Assembly (NCBI GenBank): GCA_937998875.1
Contig: CALLBO010000009.1
Location: 248,001 to 312,000, forward strand
Source of the DNA: an uncultured Granulosicoccaceae bacterium
Lineage (GTDB): Bacteria > Pseudomonadota > Gammaproteobacteria > Granulosicoccales > Granulosicoccaceae
Reading direction: 5' to 3'
Length of the DNA stretch: 64,000 nucleotides
Part shown: positions 45,918-54,594 of the stretch, piece after piece
Position numbering within the stretch: the first letter of the stretch is position 1
Layout: each line of letters begins with the position of its first letter
The notes under the pieces: model-generated
Seen by the model: only the letters and a program-made list of their open reading frames with translations
Databases searched by the model: none
Told to the model about the DNA's origin: nothing
Program-made: the position numbers and the translations under genes

Positions 45918-47591
45918 ATGAATTTTCTTTTTCTAATCGCAGCTGCGACCATGATAAGCCTTGCTGTTATCCCGATTATGGTCAGGCTGGCACCCAAACT
46001 CGGGATGATGGATAACCCGGATGAGGAACGGAAAGTTCATGTGACACCGATCCCGCGCGTCGGCGGTTGGGGGATCATAATCGGCGCGTTGATTCCGGTG
46101 GTTACTCTGGCGGAACTGGATAAAACAGCTCTTTGTTACCTGTTTGGTTGCATCGTTTTACTGACATTCGGTGCCATGGACGACAAGCGCGAAATGGGCC
46201 ACTACACCAAGTTTATTGGTCAGATAATCGCTGTCATTCCGATGATCTTTTACGCCGGTCTGCACGTCACTGAGTTTCCGTTTATAAGCTACGACTTCCC
46301 GACATGGTTTTATCAGGCATTTACCATGGTCGCGATGATCGGGGTCATCAACGCGATCAACCATTCAGATGGGCTCGATGGTCTGGCGGGAGGTGAAACT
46401 TTGATATCCCTCGGTGCTATCGCGCTAATTGCCTACCTTTCACCCGGGGACAACCTCACTATTATCATTGCGCTCGCAGCGATCGGTGGTCTTGTGGGCT
46501 TTCTGCGATATAACACGCATCCTGCAATCGTATTCATGGGAGACGGTGGCAGCCAGTTCCTCGGCTTCACACTCGGCTTTCTCGCTGTACTTCTTGTCGA
46601 ACAGTCGACCGCAGGAGTAAGTAAGACTGTAGTACTCCTACTACTCGGTCTGCCGGTTATCGATATTCTGACGGTTCTGAAAAAACGCGCCATGTCAGGC
46701 TCGAATATTTTCCGCGCAACCCGCAATCATATGCATCATCGGCTACTCGAAGTCGGTTTCGAACATAAAGAATCGGTTGTGGTGATCTACAGCATTCATA
46801 CGTTAATGGTGTGCTGCGGAATCTGGCTGCAAACTGCCAGCGACTGGCTCATCACCGGCATTTATATAGTCATGTGCGCAGGAGCTTACTACCTGCTTAA
46901 CATGGCTGAAAATAAAGGCTGGCGACCGGGCAACACCAAAGCACTTAAAATGCTTTCCAGCAGTCTTGCCGCCATTGAACAAAATGAAGTGCTGATGCAT
47001 GGCTCACGACGCTTTCTCGAGATTGCAATTCCGGGTTATCTGATCGCACTCGGTGTCTGGATTAATGACATCCCGCGCGACTTTGGCGTGGTCGCGGCAA
47101 TTCTAGCGATATTTCTCGCACTGCAAAATTTCAACGTACACCCGTTCAAAGTCAATGCAAGGCGGGGCATCATATACATAACAGTGGTATTCGCCATCTA
47201 TCTGTCTACGATAGACCGTCTTACCTGGCAGAACGAATACGCAGTGGTACTCGAAATACTGTTCTACACGTCGGTTTGCATAGCGATATTCCTGGCCATT
47301 CGGTTTTCACCAGGCCGCAGAAAAGAGGAGTTCAAGGTTACTTCTTTTGACTGGCTGCTATTGTTTTTAATTGTTGGTGCGCTGTTGTTTGCGAAAGATC
47401 CGATCCTGTTCGGCACCTTTAATGTCAATATATTTATTGTGGTGCTGGCAATCATTCTCTATGGATCAGAACTATTGCTGGTGGAGCGAAGAGAACGAAT
47501 CGATCTGCTCGGTGGTGCTGCTTTAATAACCCTGCTGCTTATTGCAGTACGCGGACTTGATCTGATTCAGTTTAATATTGGCCTCGGTTAA
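45918..47591 (+). CDS. WecA-like polyprenyl-phosphate sugar-1-phosphate transferase with C-terminal membrane extension
   Basis: A 557-residue membrane enzyme. The first about 330 residues are a WecA/MraY-type transferase (sugar-1-phosphate from UDP-sugar to undecaprenyl phosphate): DDKREMG loop, INHSDGLDGLAGG, VFMGDGGSQFLGF and NHMHHRLLEVG are all conserved. E. coli WecA is 367 residues; this one adds about 190 with six to seven further helices and no known domain. It probably starts O-antigen or capsule/exopolysaccharide. It stands alone. Confidence 0.86.
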   Translation: MNFLFLIAAATMISLAVIPIMVRLAPKLGMMDNPDEERKVHVTPIPRVGGWGIIIGALIPVVTLAELDKTALCYLFGCIVLLTFGAMDDKREMGHYTKFIGQIIAVIPMIFYAGLHVTEFPFISYDFPTWFYQAFTMVAMIGVINAINHSDGLDGLAGGETLISLGAIALIAYLSPGDNLTIIIALAAIGGLVGFLRYNTHPAIVFMGDGGSQFLGFTLGFLAVLLVEQSTAGVSKTVVLLLLGLPVIDILTVLKKRAMSGSNIFRATRNHMHHRLLEVGFEHKESVVVIYSIHTLMVCCGIWLQTASDWLITGIYIVMCAGAYYLLNMAENKGWRPGNTKALKMLSSSLAAIEQNEVLMHGSRRFLEIAIPGYLIALGVWINDIPRDFGVVAAILAIFLALQNFNVHPFKVNARRGIIYITVVFAIYLSTIDRLTWQNEYAVVLEILFYTSVCIAIFLAIRFSPGRRKEEFKVTSFDWLLLFLIVGALLFAKDPILFGTFNVNIFIVVLAIILYGSELLLVERRERIDLLGGAALITLLLIAVRGLDLIQFNIGLG

Positions 47592-47641
47592 ACCGGCGTT
47601 ACAGATTGGACTCTACGGGCGAAGTTGGCGGGCAATTATCT

Positions 47642-50600
47642 CTACTGATTACTGATTACTGCATTGATGTATAGTCCTGTCGGGCCAGCGCCATTATCGA
47701 CAGTAAAGATAATTGTATTAGTACCGGCAATAAAATCACTTTCGCTTGCAGTGAAGTTATTTTGTTCTGCGAAGTTTGAAAGTTCGGCCGGTGCCTGCAC
47801 CAGCTGATTTCCATTCAGCACTATCGTTATAGCATCATCACTACCCCAGACACCGGACAACGAAATCCCCTCCGTCGAGGAGAGATCAAAATTGTGGGTG
47901 TAGATATAGCTTCCTGCAGGATACTCCGGTCCATCCTCACCGTCCTCAGCAGCAGCCAGATCTCTTGCCGGAGCGATCCAGCTTCCAACCGCGGGATCAA
48001 ACCAGGCGTCAGCCAGTCGGTCAAAACTTACCGGAACTACGGTACTGCCATCCGGCATCTGTAAGGTGAAGTCAGCATCGTTCTCGCCAATGCCTGATTC
48101 ACCAGTAATAATTTCGATATTCGTTACAGCAACTGGATCAGCGGTCACACTAATAGACACTGTCGCGACGGCGGTGGCAATACCATCGGTGATGGCATAG
48201 ACAAAACTGTCTGTGCCGCTGAAATCCGCTGCCGGCTCATAACGGATCGTATTGTCCGGCTCAATCACTGCCACGCCGTTGGCAGGCGCAGTATCAATAG
48301 ACATGGTCAGCACATCACCGTCATCATCTGTGTCATTAGCCAGCACATCAATAGTGACGGCTGTTGCCTGCTCAGTGGTGACTGAATCAGCTATAGCTAA
48401 CGGAGGTTGGTTTGAAGGTGCAACAATAGAAGGTGCAACAGTGATAGAAACAGTGGCGCTATCGGTTCCACCGTTACCGTCGTCAATGGTATAGCTAATA
48501 GTGTCCGGACCATCGTAGCTTGCATCCGGCGTATAGCTGATAACACTGGCCGGCAATACACTGGCGACGCCATTTTCCGGGGGTGTTGTAATCGTGATCG
48601 TTAAGCTGTCGCCATCAGGATCCGAGTCATTTGCCAGCACATTGAAATTCACCACCTGACCCGATGTTGCCTGTGCGTCATCGTCCTCAGCTACAGGTGG
48701 ATTGTTAACGGCAACAACGGCCTCTACAGTCACTACAACTGTTGCCGATGCTACTCCCCCGTTGTCATCATCAATCGTATAGGCAAAGACATCTTCGCCG
48801 GAAAAGAGCGCGACGGGTGTATAAACAATTGTGCTATCAGTTTGTACAGTGGCTGTACCGTTGGACGGAAGCGTATCTATAGACACAGTTAACGTATCAC
48901 CATCAGGGTCAGTATCATTAGCCAGAACAGGAATCACAACCACCTCACCTTGAACCACCTGCGCTGTATCTGCCACAGCAGTAGGCACTGCGTTAACAGG
49001 GGTTGGATCGCCAGTTACTGTCACTATGACCGAGGCAACAGCCACACCACCATTTCCATCACTGATTTGATAGGTAAAGCTATCGCTGCCGGAAAATCCC
49101 GCTGCCGGTCTATAGACTATACGTGACGCTGCACTGTTAACCGCAGCGGATCCGTTAGCCGGTTGCGTTACCACCGCCAAAGTCAGATCGTCACCGTCGG
49201 GGTCTGAGTCGTTCTGAAGCACGGCAATTGAAACTGGATCATCAGCTTCCGTTGTCCGCGTATCATCGACAGCCACCGGGTTGGTGTTGGAGTCGCTCAC
49301 CAGCACTGTCACTACAGCGCTATCGGTTCCACCGTTGCCATCACCGATAACATAGTTAAACAAGCCCTGCCCACTAAAGTCATTTGCCGGAGTAAACGTC
49401 ACTGTATTATCCGGGTTTACGTCGGCCGTACCAAAACGTACGTTGTTAATCCCGGTAACAGTTAAAGCATCACCATCGGGATCACTGTCATTAACCAATA
49501 CATCAATAACAACGGCAGTGTTTTCGGTAGTACTCGCACTATCACCACTCGCTGCAGGACTCTCATTAGTGTCGTTGACCTGCACAGTCACTGCTGCACT
49601 ATCAGTACCTCCGTTACCATCATTGACCACATAACTGAAACCGGCCGTACCACTAAATGAATCTGCTGGAACGAAAGTCACCGTATTATTGGCATTGATG
49701 CTGGCGGTGCCGGAACGCGCATTAGTGATACTGACAACAGTCAGCGTATCGCCATCTGAATCACTGTCATTGCTTAAGACATCAATCACCACAGGGGTTT
49801 CTTCTGCAGTGCTCGCAGAATCTGCATTTGCAACAGGCGCACTATTGACTGAGTTAACCAATATAGATACCTGGCCTGTCGTCTCGACAGTGCCATCACT
49901 TAACGTATAACTGAAAGCATCGTTGCCGCTAAATCCGTCATCAGCTGTATAACGAACGTTACCTTCCTCGAGTATCACGACGGAACCGTTGGCAGGATCT
50001 GTGACTCTGACAATAGTCAATACATCGCCATCACTATCCGAGTCATTATCGATAAGATTAAAAACCCGGCTTTCACCCTCTGATAAAGAGAAGCTATCCG
50101 CTCCTGCAATTGGCCCGACATTAACAAAAACTACATCCAATACCACTGTTGCGGTCGCTGTATCCGTGCCGTCTGAAATGGTGTACTCAAATGCATCCGG
50201 GCCTGAATAACCGGCATCGGGAGTGTAGGTAATCGAACCATCAGCAGTTACTGTCGCTGTACCATTGCGCGGATTTGCCACTGACTCAATCGCCAGCGCG
50301 TCACCCTCCAAATCGGTATCATTCGCAAGCACACGCACAACCACTGGTGTATTTTGATTAGTAGCGGCAAAGTCGTTCTCCGCTATCGGCGCGTCGTTTA
50401 CATTCGTGATGTTAATAGTGACATTGGCGGTGACTCTCAGCCCCCCGGAGTCTTCCACTGTATACGAAAACCTGTCCTGACCAACATATCCTGCACGCGG
50501 ACGATATTCGATCACAACACCGTTTCGAATATTGGCAACACCATTGCCCGGACCGTTGCTAACGCTAACTACACTAAGCGGCAGTGCATCGGGATCAAAG

Positions 50601-51538
50601 TCGTTTTCTAAAACCGCGAGTGTATTTGCACCCGAGTCTTCTGCTATGGAATAGCTGTCATCGCCGGCCTGCGGTGCCGAGTTCGCACTATTTGCGTATA
50701 CAATTTCCACCACCACAGGTTCACTGACCGGATTGACACCATCGGTCACACGATAAGTAAACGAGTCGATGCGCAAACCGGAACTGTCTTCCGGTGGCAA
50801 ATCATTAAACGCCTCATAAATAAAACTACCATCAGCACCGAACGTTGAACGAAACGTTGCTAAATTGGATGCATAAGCGGGTAGCTCAACCAATTCCGCC
50901 CTGAGGCAGGAGTTGGTTATATGTTCATCATCCTCATCATTGGCGAGCACACCCTGACTGCCATCATCTTTTTCACAACGATCGTTATAAATAACACCAC
51001 CGCGTGAAATTCTACTAGGGTAAGTGAGCTGAAAGGTATCGGGGGTTGTAACCGGAGCTGTGTTTACAGCAACACCAAAACAAAACACCGCGCGCACAGG
51101 GTCTGTGGTTGAACCATCCCGGTCCACCAATGTTAGATCATATTCAAGCCCGATAGGTGCATAGAGTGGTGGAGGAATCACTTCTATCATTCCATCAACC
51201 GGCTGAAAGTTAACTGCGCAAGCTGGCTGATCAAGCAGACAGGCATCAACCAGTCTTTGTGCAACAATCGAACTGTCCGCAAGTACAGAATCGCACTCTG
51301 GCAGCACTCCCTGCCTGACAATAGTACTACCCACTCGAACGATACCGGTATCGTCACCGGCAGGGATGCGGATCACCGAGTTGGTACCGCCTAGTACATC
51401 ACCATCATTGAGTTGCAGGGTCGGCTCTGTGTTAGCACTCTGGTTATTGCCGTTGTCGGACGAACCACCGCCATTACTGCAGGCCGACACCACCGCCGCT
51501 AAAATTAAAACGCTGATTCTGAATAAAGTTACAGGCAT
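47642..51538 (-). CDS. Cadherin-like tandem-repeat lipoprotein (adhesin-like)
   Basis: A 1298-residue surface lipoprotein; ATG 51538 starts directly on the signal peptide (MPVTLFRISVLILAAVVSAC). A GGGSSDNGN linker follows, then a Cys-containing N-terminal region (about 75-230). At least nine roughly 95-residue cadherin-like/Ig repeats follow with calcium-type N-D-S-D-P-D-G-D-x-L-T motifs (one further, diverged repeat precedes them). The C-terminal about 200 residues form a separate jelly-roll-like module. Strong internal homology predicts recombination between repeats. Function: probably calcium-stiffened adhesion or cell-surface spacer. Confidence 0.86.
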   Translation of the reverse strand: MPVTLFRISVLILAAVVSACSNGGGSSDNGNNQSANTEPTLQLNDGDVLGGTNSVIRIPAGDDTGIVRVGSTIVRQGVLPECDSVLADSSIVAQRLVDACLLDQPACAVNFQPVDGMIEVIPPPLYAPIGLEYDLTLVDRDGSTTDPVRAVFCFGVAVNTAPVTTPDTFQLTYPSRISRGGVIYNDRCEKDDGSQGVLANDEDDEHITNSCLRAELVELPAYASNLATFRSTFGADGSFIYEAFNDLPPEDSSGLRIDSFTYRVTDGVNPVSEPVVVEIVYANSANSAPQAGDDSYSIAEDSGANTLAVLENDFDPDALPLSVVSVSNGPGNGVANIRNGVVIEYRPRAGYVGQDRFSYTVEDSGGLRVTANVTINITNVNDAPIAENDFAATNQNTPVVVRVLANDTDLEGDALAIESVANPRNGTATVTADGSITYTPDAGYSGPDAFEYTISDGTDTATATVVLDVVFVNVGPIAGADSFSLSEGESRVFNLIDNDSDSDGDVLTIVRVTDPANGSVVILEEGNVRYTADDGFSGNDAFSYTLSDGTVETTGQVSILVNSVNSAPVANADSASTAEETPVVIDVLSNDSDSDGDTLTVVSITNARSGTASINANNTVTFVPADSFSGTAGFSYVVNDGNGGTDSAAVTVQVNDTNESPAASGDSASTTENTAVVIDVLVNDSDPDGDALTVTGINNVRFGTADVNPDNTVTFTPANDFSGQGLFNYVIGDGNGGTDSAVVTVLVSDSNTNPVAVDDTRTTEADDPVSIAVLQNDSDPDGDDLTLAVVTQPANGSAAVNSAASRIVYRPAAGFSGSDSFTYQISDGNGGVAVASVIVTVTGDPTPVNAVPTAVADTAQVVQGEVVVIPVLANDTDPDGDTLTVSIDTLPSNGTATVQTDSTIVYTPVALFSGEDVFAYTIDDDNGGVASATVVVTVEAVVAVNNPPVAEDDDAQATSGQVVNFNVLANDSDPDGDSLTITITTPPENGVASVLPASVISYTPDASYDGPDTISYTIDDGNGGTDSATVSITVAPSIVAPSNQPPLAIADSVTTEQATAVTIDVLANDTDDDGDVLTMSIDTAPANGVAVIEPDNTIRYEPAADFSGTDSFVYAITDGIATAVATVSISVTADPVAVTNIEIITGESGIGENDADFTLQMPDGSTVVPVSFDRLADAWFDPAVGSWIAPARDLAAAEDGEDGPEYPAGSYIYTHNFDLSSTEGISLSGVWGSDDAITIVLNGNQLVQAPAELSNFAEQNNFTASESDFIAGTNTIIFTVDNGAGPTGLYINAVISNQ

Positions 51539-51734
51539 TGAGAAATCTCGGGTATTATTTGACGTCATGACGCAATATAGCTGCTTTCAGGCGAAATACA
51601 TAGAGGCCGCAATGAAAACATTCGTATCCCGCATCAGAACCAAATACCTGTCACAAAGCAAGGAAACAGACCACAGCCCACACCTGTAAATACCGTGGGT
51701 TTGGCTTTGAGCCTGAATCCGCTAAGTGTCTGGG

Positions 51735-52544
51735 TTAAATATCTCTCCTGACAGTCACATCAGCCGAGTTAAGTGCACGGATACCGTCCATAGTTTCAAT
51801 TTGCAAACTACCCTCCCCGTCGATGCCCCGTGCCGTGCCGTAAATCCGCTCCTTGCCGACAGCGGCAACTACTGAAATACCGGCAAGGGCATCGTAATCC
51901 GCCCAGCGCCCGGCAAGTCGATTGACTGCTTGCGGAATATCCTCAGAGACTACCGCAACAAGCCGGGTTGCAATATCTGCGATCAATGCCGAGCGATCCG
52001 GAAGCGTTTCCGGATCACATTGCGCTGCTAAATCAGTACTTGCCTGATCAATCAGGCAGGCTTCTTCGCCACGCTGGTAATTTACCCCCATGCCTAGCAC
52101 CAACAGAGTTTCAGCCATCGCATTAGTTGTACGAGACTCTACCAGTATACCCGCCAGCTTTGCATCATGAACAAGCACATCATTGGGCCACTTGACCAAC
52201 GCATCTGCCACCCCGACGCTGCGCAGACTGTCACACAGAACTGAACCGACAAGCAGCGACACCCCACCGAACCAGGCAACCGGCTCCGGACGCTTAAAAG
52301 CAATCGAAAACGTCACCCCGCTCCTGGGTGAGTGCCAGACTTTACCGCGCCTGCCGCGACCTACCGTCTGATGCTCTGCAGCGCACAGAGTTACCGGAGG
52401 CAGATTTTCTCTGTCAAGTAACCAGGTGTTGGTTGAATCCACCGATTTCAGTATATGAACGTCAACCTCGACGTCAGCATTGCAGACCCCTCGCTTTATG
52501 GTGTGCAAATTCAACGGTGCCGGGATTTTGTCAACAGATGCCAT
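51735..52544 (-). CDS. birA: Biotin--[acetyl-CoA-carboxylase] ligase BirA, HTH-less
   Basis: A 269-residue enzyme that activates biotin with ATP and attaches it to acetyl-CoA carboxylase. The catalytic domain has VDSTNTWLL, the biotin loop GRGRRGKVWHSP and KWPNDVLVHDAKLAGILVE, followed by an SH3-like C-terminal domain. The N-terminal DNA-binding helix-turn-helix of E. coli BirA (about 65 residues) is missing, so it should not repress biotin genes. The start ATG 52544 follows GGTGGGA. It overlaps nothing real and is divergent from the lytic transglycosylase. Confidence 0.92.
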   Translation of the reverse strand: MASVDKIPAPLNLHTIKRGVCNADVEVDVHILKSVDSTNTWLLDRENLPPVTLCAAEHQTVGRGRRGKVWHSPRSGVTFSIAFKRPEPVAWFGGVSLLVGSVLCDSLRSVGVADALVKWPNDVLVHDAKLAGILVESRTTNAMAETLLVLGMGVNYQRGEEACLIDQASTDLAAQCDPETLPDRSALIADIATRLVAVVSEDIPQAVNRLAGRWADYDALAGISVVAAVGKERIYGTARGIDGEGSLQIETMDGIRALNSADVTVRRDI

Positions 52545-52707
52545 TTTTCCCACCATTGCCACGACTACAAAAAAAGATAAGGTTCAAAATTCGCCAGATT
52601 CAAGTCAGATACGCCGGTATTTTACATTGCTGATCTGGCTCAAGTGCTGCACTAATAAAAGTTTGTCGTTTTACTGTTTTCAGTCACTTACCGGGTGGAT
52701 CTGCACC

Positions 52708-53352
52708 GTGCAAAATCAACTGGCCACACTATTATGCCTTGCAGCATTGGTATTTTTCAGCCAACAATCGCAAGCCGAAAAAACCTACATCTATAAAGAG
52801 GCAGATGGCACCGTATGGTTTAGCAACGTTAAACCCTCAGCACAGGACTCTACCCGCTACAAACTGATACAGGTGAAAGGCCGCCAGACAGCAACCAGAA
52901 GCTGTCTCGGCATGAACGATAGCAAGCTCGCTGCACGCGCACGGTTGTATCAGGATGACATTGCGAAATATTCAAACGAATTTCGGGTTGACTCAAAACT
53001 AATTATGGCGGTCATAAGAAACGAATCATGTTTCGATAAAGCAGCCGTTTCATCCGCCGGAGCCGAAGGCCTGATGCAGCTGATGCCCGCAACAGCGGAA
53101 TCACTCGGTGTGAAAAACTCGTTCAGTTCCAGACAGAATATTCGCGGCGGCACTCAGTACTTATCTGAACTGATCAAGAAATATCAAAATAACATTACAC
53201 TGGCACTGGCGGCTTACAACGCTGGCCCGGGGGCAGTTGCCAAATATGATGGGGTACCACCATACCCTGAGACAGAAAAATACATTGAACGGGTCATGAA
53301 ATCCTATCGGGATTATCTGCGTGAATATCTCGTAGCCGACGCTGGCGAATAA
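52708..53352 (+). CDS. Exported soluble lytic transglycosylase with DUF4124-like N-terminus
   Basis: A 214-residue periplasmic murein lytic enzyme. GTG 52708 gives a normal signal peptide (LATLLCLAALVFFSQQSQA); the longer frame runs back into birA. A short DUF4124-like stretch (YIYKEADGTVWFSN) is followed by the SLT (family 1) domain: catalytic Glu in VIRNESCFDKAAVSSAGAEGLMQLMP, and LALAAYNAGPGAV. It is related to Slt/MltC but small, a minimal transglycosylase. The stop lies 21 bp before the inverted-repeat element. Confidence 0.88.
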   Translation: MQNQLATLLCLAALVFFSQQSQAEKTYIYKEADGTVWFSNVKPSAQDSTRYKLIQVKGRQTATRSCLGMNDSKLAARARLYQDDIAKYSNEFRVDSKLIMAVIRNESCFDKAAVSSAGAEGLMQLMPATAESLGVKNSFSSRQNIRGGTQYLSELIKKYQNNITLALAAYNAGPGAVAKYDGVPPYPETEKYIERVMKSYRDYLREYLVADAGE

Positions 53353-53373
53353 TAAGAAAAAGCTTTTGTCATT

Positions 53374-53555
53374 TAACCCGGGCTATTCATGAAATGGCGA
53401 GCATATCGCGCAGAGATTTGTTTTCACAGTGTCTTGTCTTCAAATCATGAGTATTCTTACTGATATTTGCAAAAGAATAAATCCAATCCGATATTTCTTA
53501 GGGTGGAATCAAAGGTCAAGCGAGATGCCGTCGATTTCATGAATAGTCCGGGTTA
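53374..53555. repeat. MITE-like inverted-repeat element, copy B
   Basis: A 182-bp element with terminal inverted repeats of about 23 bp (TAACCCGGGCTATTCATGAA and complement, few mismatches). It shares interior blocks with copy A: GAAATGGCGAGCATA, TTACTGATATTTGCAA, GTGGAATCAA, ATGCCGTC. It is about 24 bp longer in the middle. It lies between the transglycosylase and the deaminase genes; a gene upstream ends 21 bp before it. No ORF inside. Confidence 0.75.
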
Positions 53556-53595
53556 CTATACTGCTCAATAGACATCTGCCATTGAGACAAACCTT

Positions 53596-54180
53596 ATGCA
53601 TGATCCGGAAACTCTCGCTACAAGACTGCTGGAGGTCATTGAGTCCGACATTCTGCCATTAACCAAAGCCGGTGTTACGGCTGGTAACAAAATATTCGGC
53701 GCAGCGTTATTACATAAAGACTCGCTTGAAACTGTTGTCGCAGAAACCAACAATGAAACAGAAAATCCGCTATGGCATGGCGAAATGCATGCATTAAAGC
53801 GTTTCTATGAAATACCGGACGCACAACGACCAGCCACTGAAGATCTGATTTTCCTTTCAACCCACGAGCCATGCAGCCTCTGTTTATCTGCTATTACCTG
53901 GTGCGGCTTTGACAATTTCTACTACTTCTTCAGCTACCAGGATTCACGCGATGCCTTCGCTATTCCACATGATCTAAAAATATTGAAAGAAGTATTTGGC
54001 CGGGAAGACTATGAAGCAAAAAACGAATTCTGGACGAGTCACTCAGTAAATGAGTTGATTCAAAAAACCACAACTGCAGCTGCATTGCTTGAGCGAGCAA
54101 AAGAGATTCACCAGCAATACGATGCACTTTCCTCTGTGTATCAGTCTCACAAATCGGCTAACAACATACCCCTGAGATAG
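53596..54180 (+). CDS. CMP/dCMP-type (nucleoside) deaminase family protein
   Basis: A 194-residue zinc deaminase-fold protein. The zinc motif pair is clear: HGEMHAL (HxE, catalytic Glu) and EPCSLCLSA (PCxxC). The loops between are closer to tRNA adenosine/guanine deaminases than to cytidine deaminase, but the C-terminal half (YQDSRDAFAIPHDLKILKEV) is longer than in either. The substrate is uncertain. It starts 40 bp after element B and may rely on a promoter in or near it. Confidence 0.84.
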   Translation: MHDPETLATRLLEVIESDILPLTKAGVTAGNKIFGAALLHKDSLETVVAETNNETENPLWHGEMHALKRFYEIPDAQRPATEDLIFLSTHEPCSLCLSAITWCGFDNFYYFFSYQDSRDAFAIPHDLKILKEVFGREDYEAKNEFWTSHSVNELIQKTTTAAALLERAKEIHQQYDALSSVYQSHKSANNIPLR

Positions 54181-54195
54181 TCTGAGAATACAGGT

Positions 54196-54552
54196 TCAGT
54201 CTCTTTTGAGCACGGCATACTTCTCTGGCGGCGGTTGCAACACGTCACCATCTCCCTGCCATTGAATCAGTGCCTCTATTTTTTTTGCAAGCTCCAGGTC
54301 TTTCTCTGTAATGCCACCTTCGGAGTGAGTCGTCAGCCTGACGGTAACGTTCGCGTAGCAGACGACAATCTCAGGATGATGCCAGGCAGCTTCAGCAAGA
54401 AATCCGATAGCATTGGCAATCATCAATGAGCTCTTCCAGCCACGTGTCGACCAGGTCTTATGAATGTTGGTACCGGCCTCGTTCACTTGCCATTGTGGCA
54501 GCTCATCTGCCAATCTTTTATTCACAAGCACTACATCGATTACTGAGTTCAT
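54196..54552 (-). CDS. phhB: 4a-hydroxytetrahydrobiopterin dehydratase
   Basis: A 118-residue pterin-4a-carbinolamine dehydratase that recycles the pterin cofactor of phenylalanine hydroxylase. Motifs are AEAAWHHPEIVVCYANVTVRL (the His-His-Pro-Glu active site; shown in part) and SEGGITEKDLELAKKIE. The start is ATG 54552. No phhA or pterin gene lies nearby; PCD proteins also occur in organisms without PhhA and may have molybdopterin or other roles. It is 42 bp downstream of the GHMP kinase gene on the same strand. Confidence 0.92.
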   Translation of the reverse strand: MNSVIDVVLVNKRLADELPQWQVNEAGTNIHKTWSTRGWKSSLMIANAIGFLAEAAWHHPEIVVCYANVTVRLTTHSEGGITEKDLELAKKIEALIQWQGDGDVLQPPPEKYAVLKRD

Positions 54553-54594
54553 GGCATACCCTGATCTATTGAGCAACAAGCTATAAGTGCTGAC

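Noticed and set aside
47642..51538. Direct repeats read as a possible CRISPR or satellite array
   Set aside because: The periodicity of about 285 bp is protein repeats of the cadherin-like lipoprotein, not spacer/repeat units.
52480..52707. Long N-terminal extension of the lytic transglycosylase
   Set aside because: It is antisense to birA and has no signal peptide; the GTG at 52708 gives a normal one.
53340..53600. A second rRNA/tRNA-like or small-RNA gene
   Set aside because: The structured sequence is explained by the inverted-repeat element; no tRNA or known RNA fold is visible.
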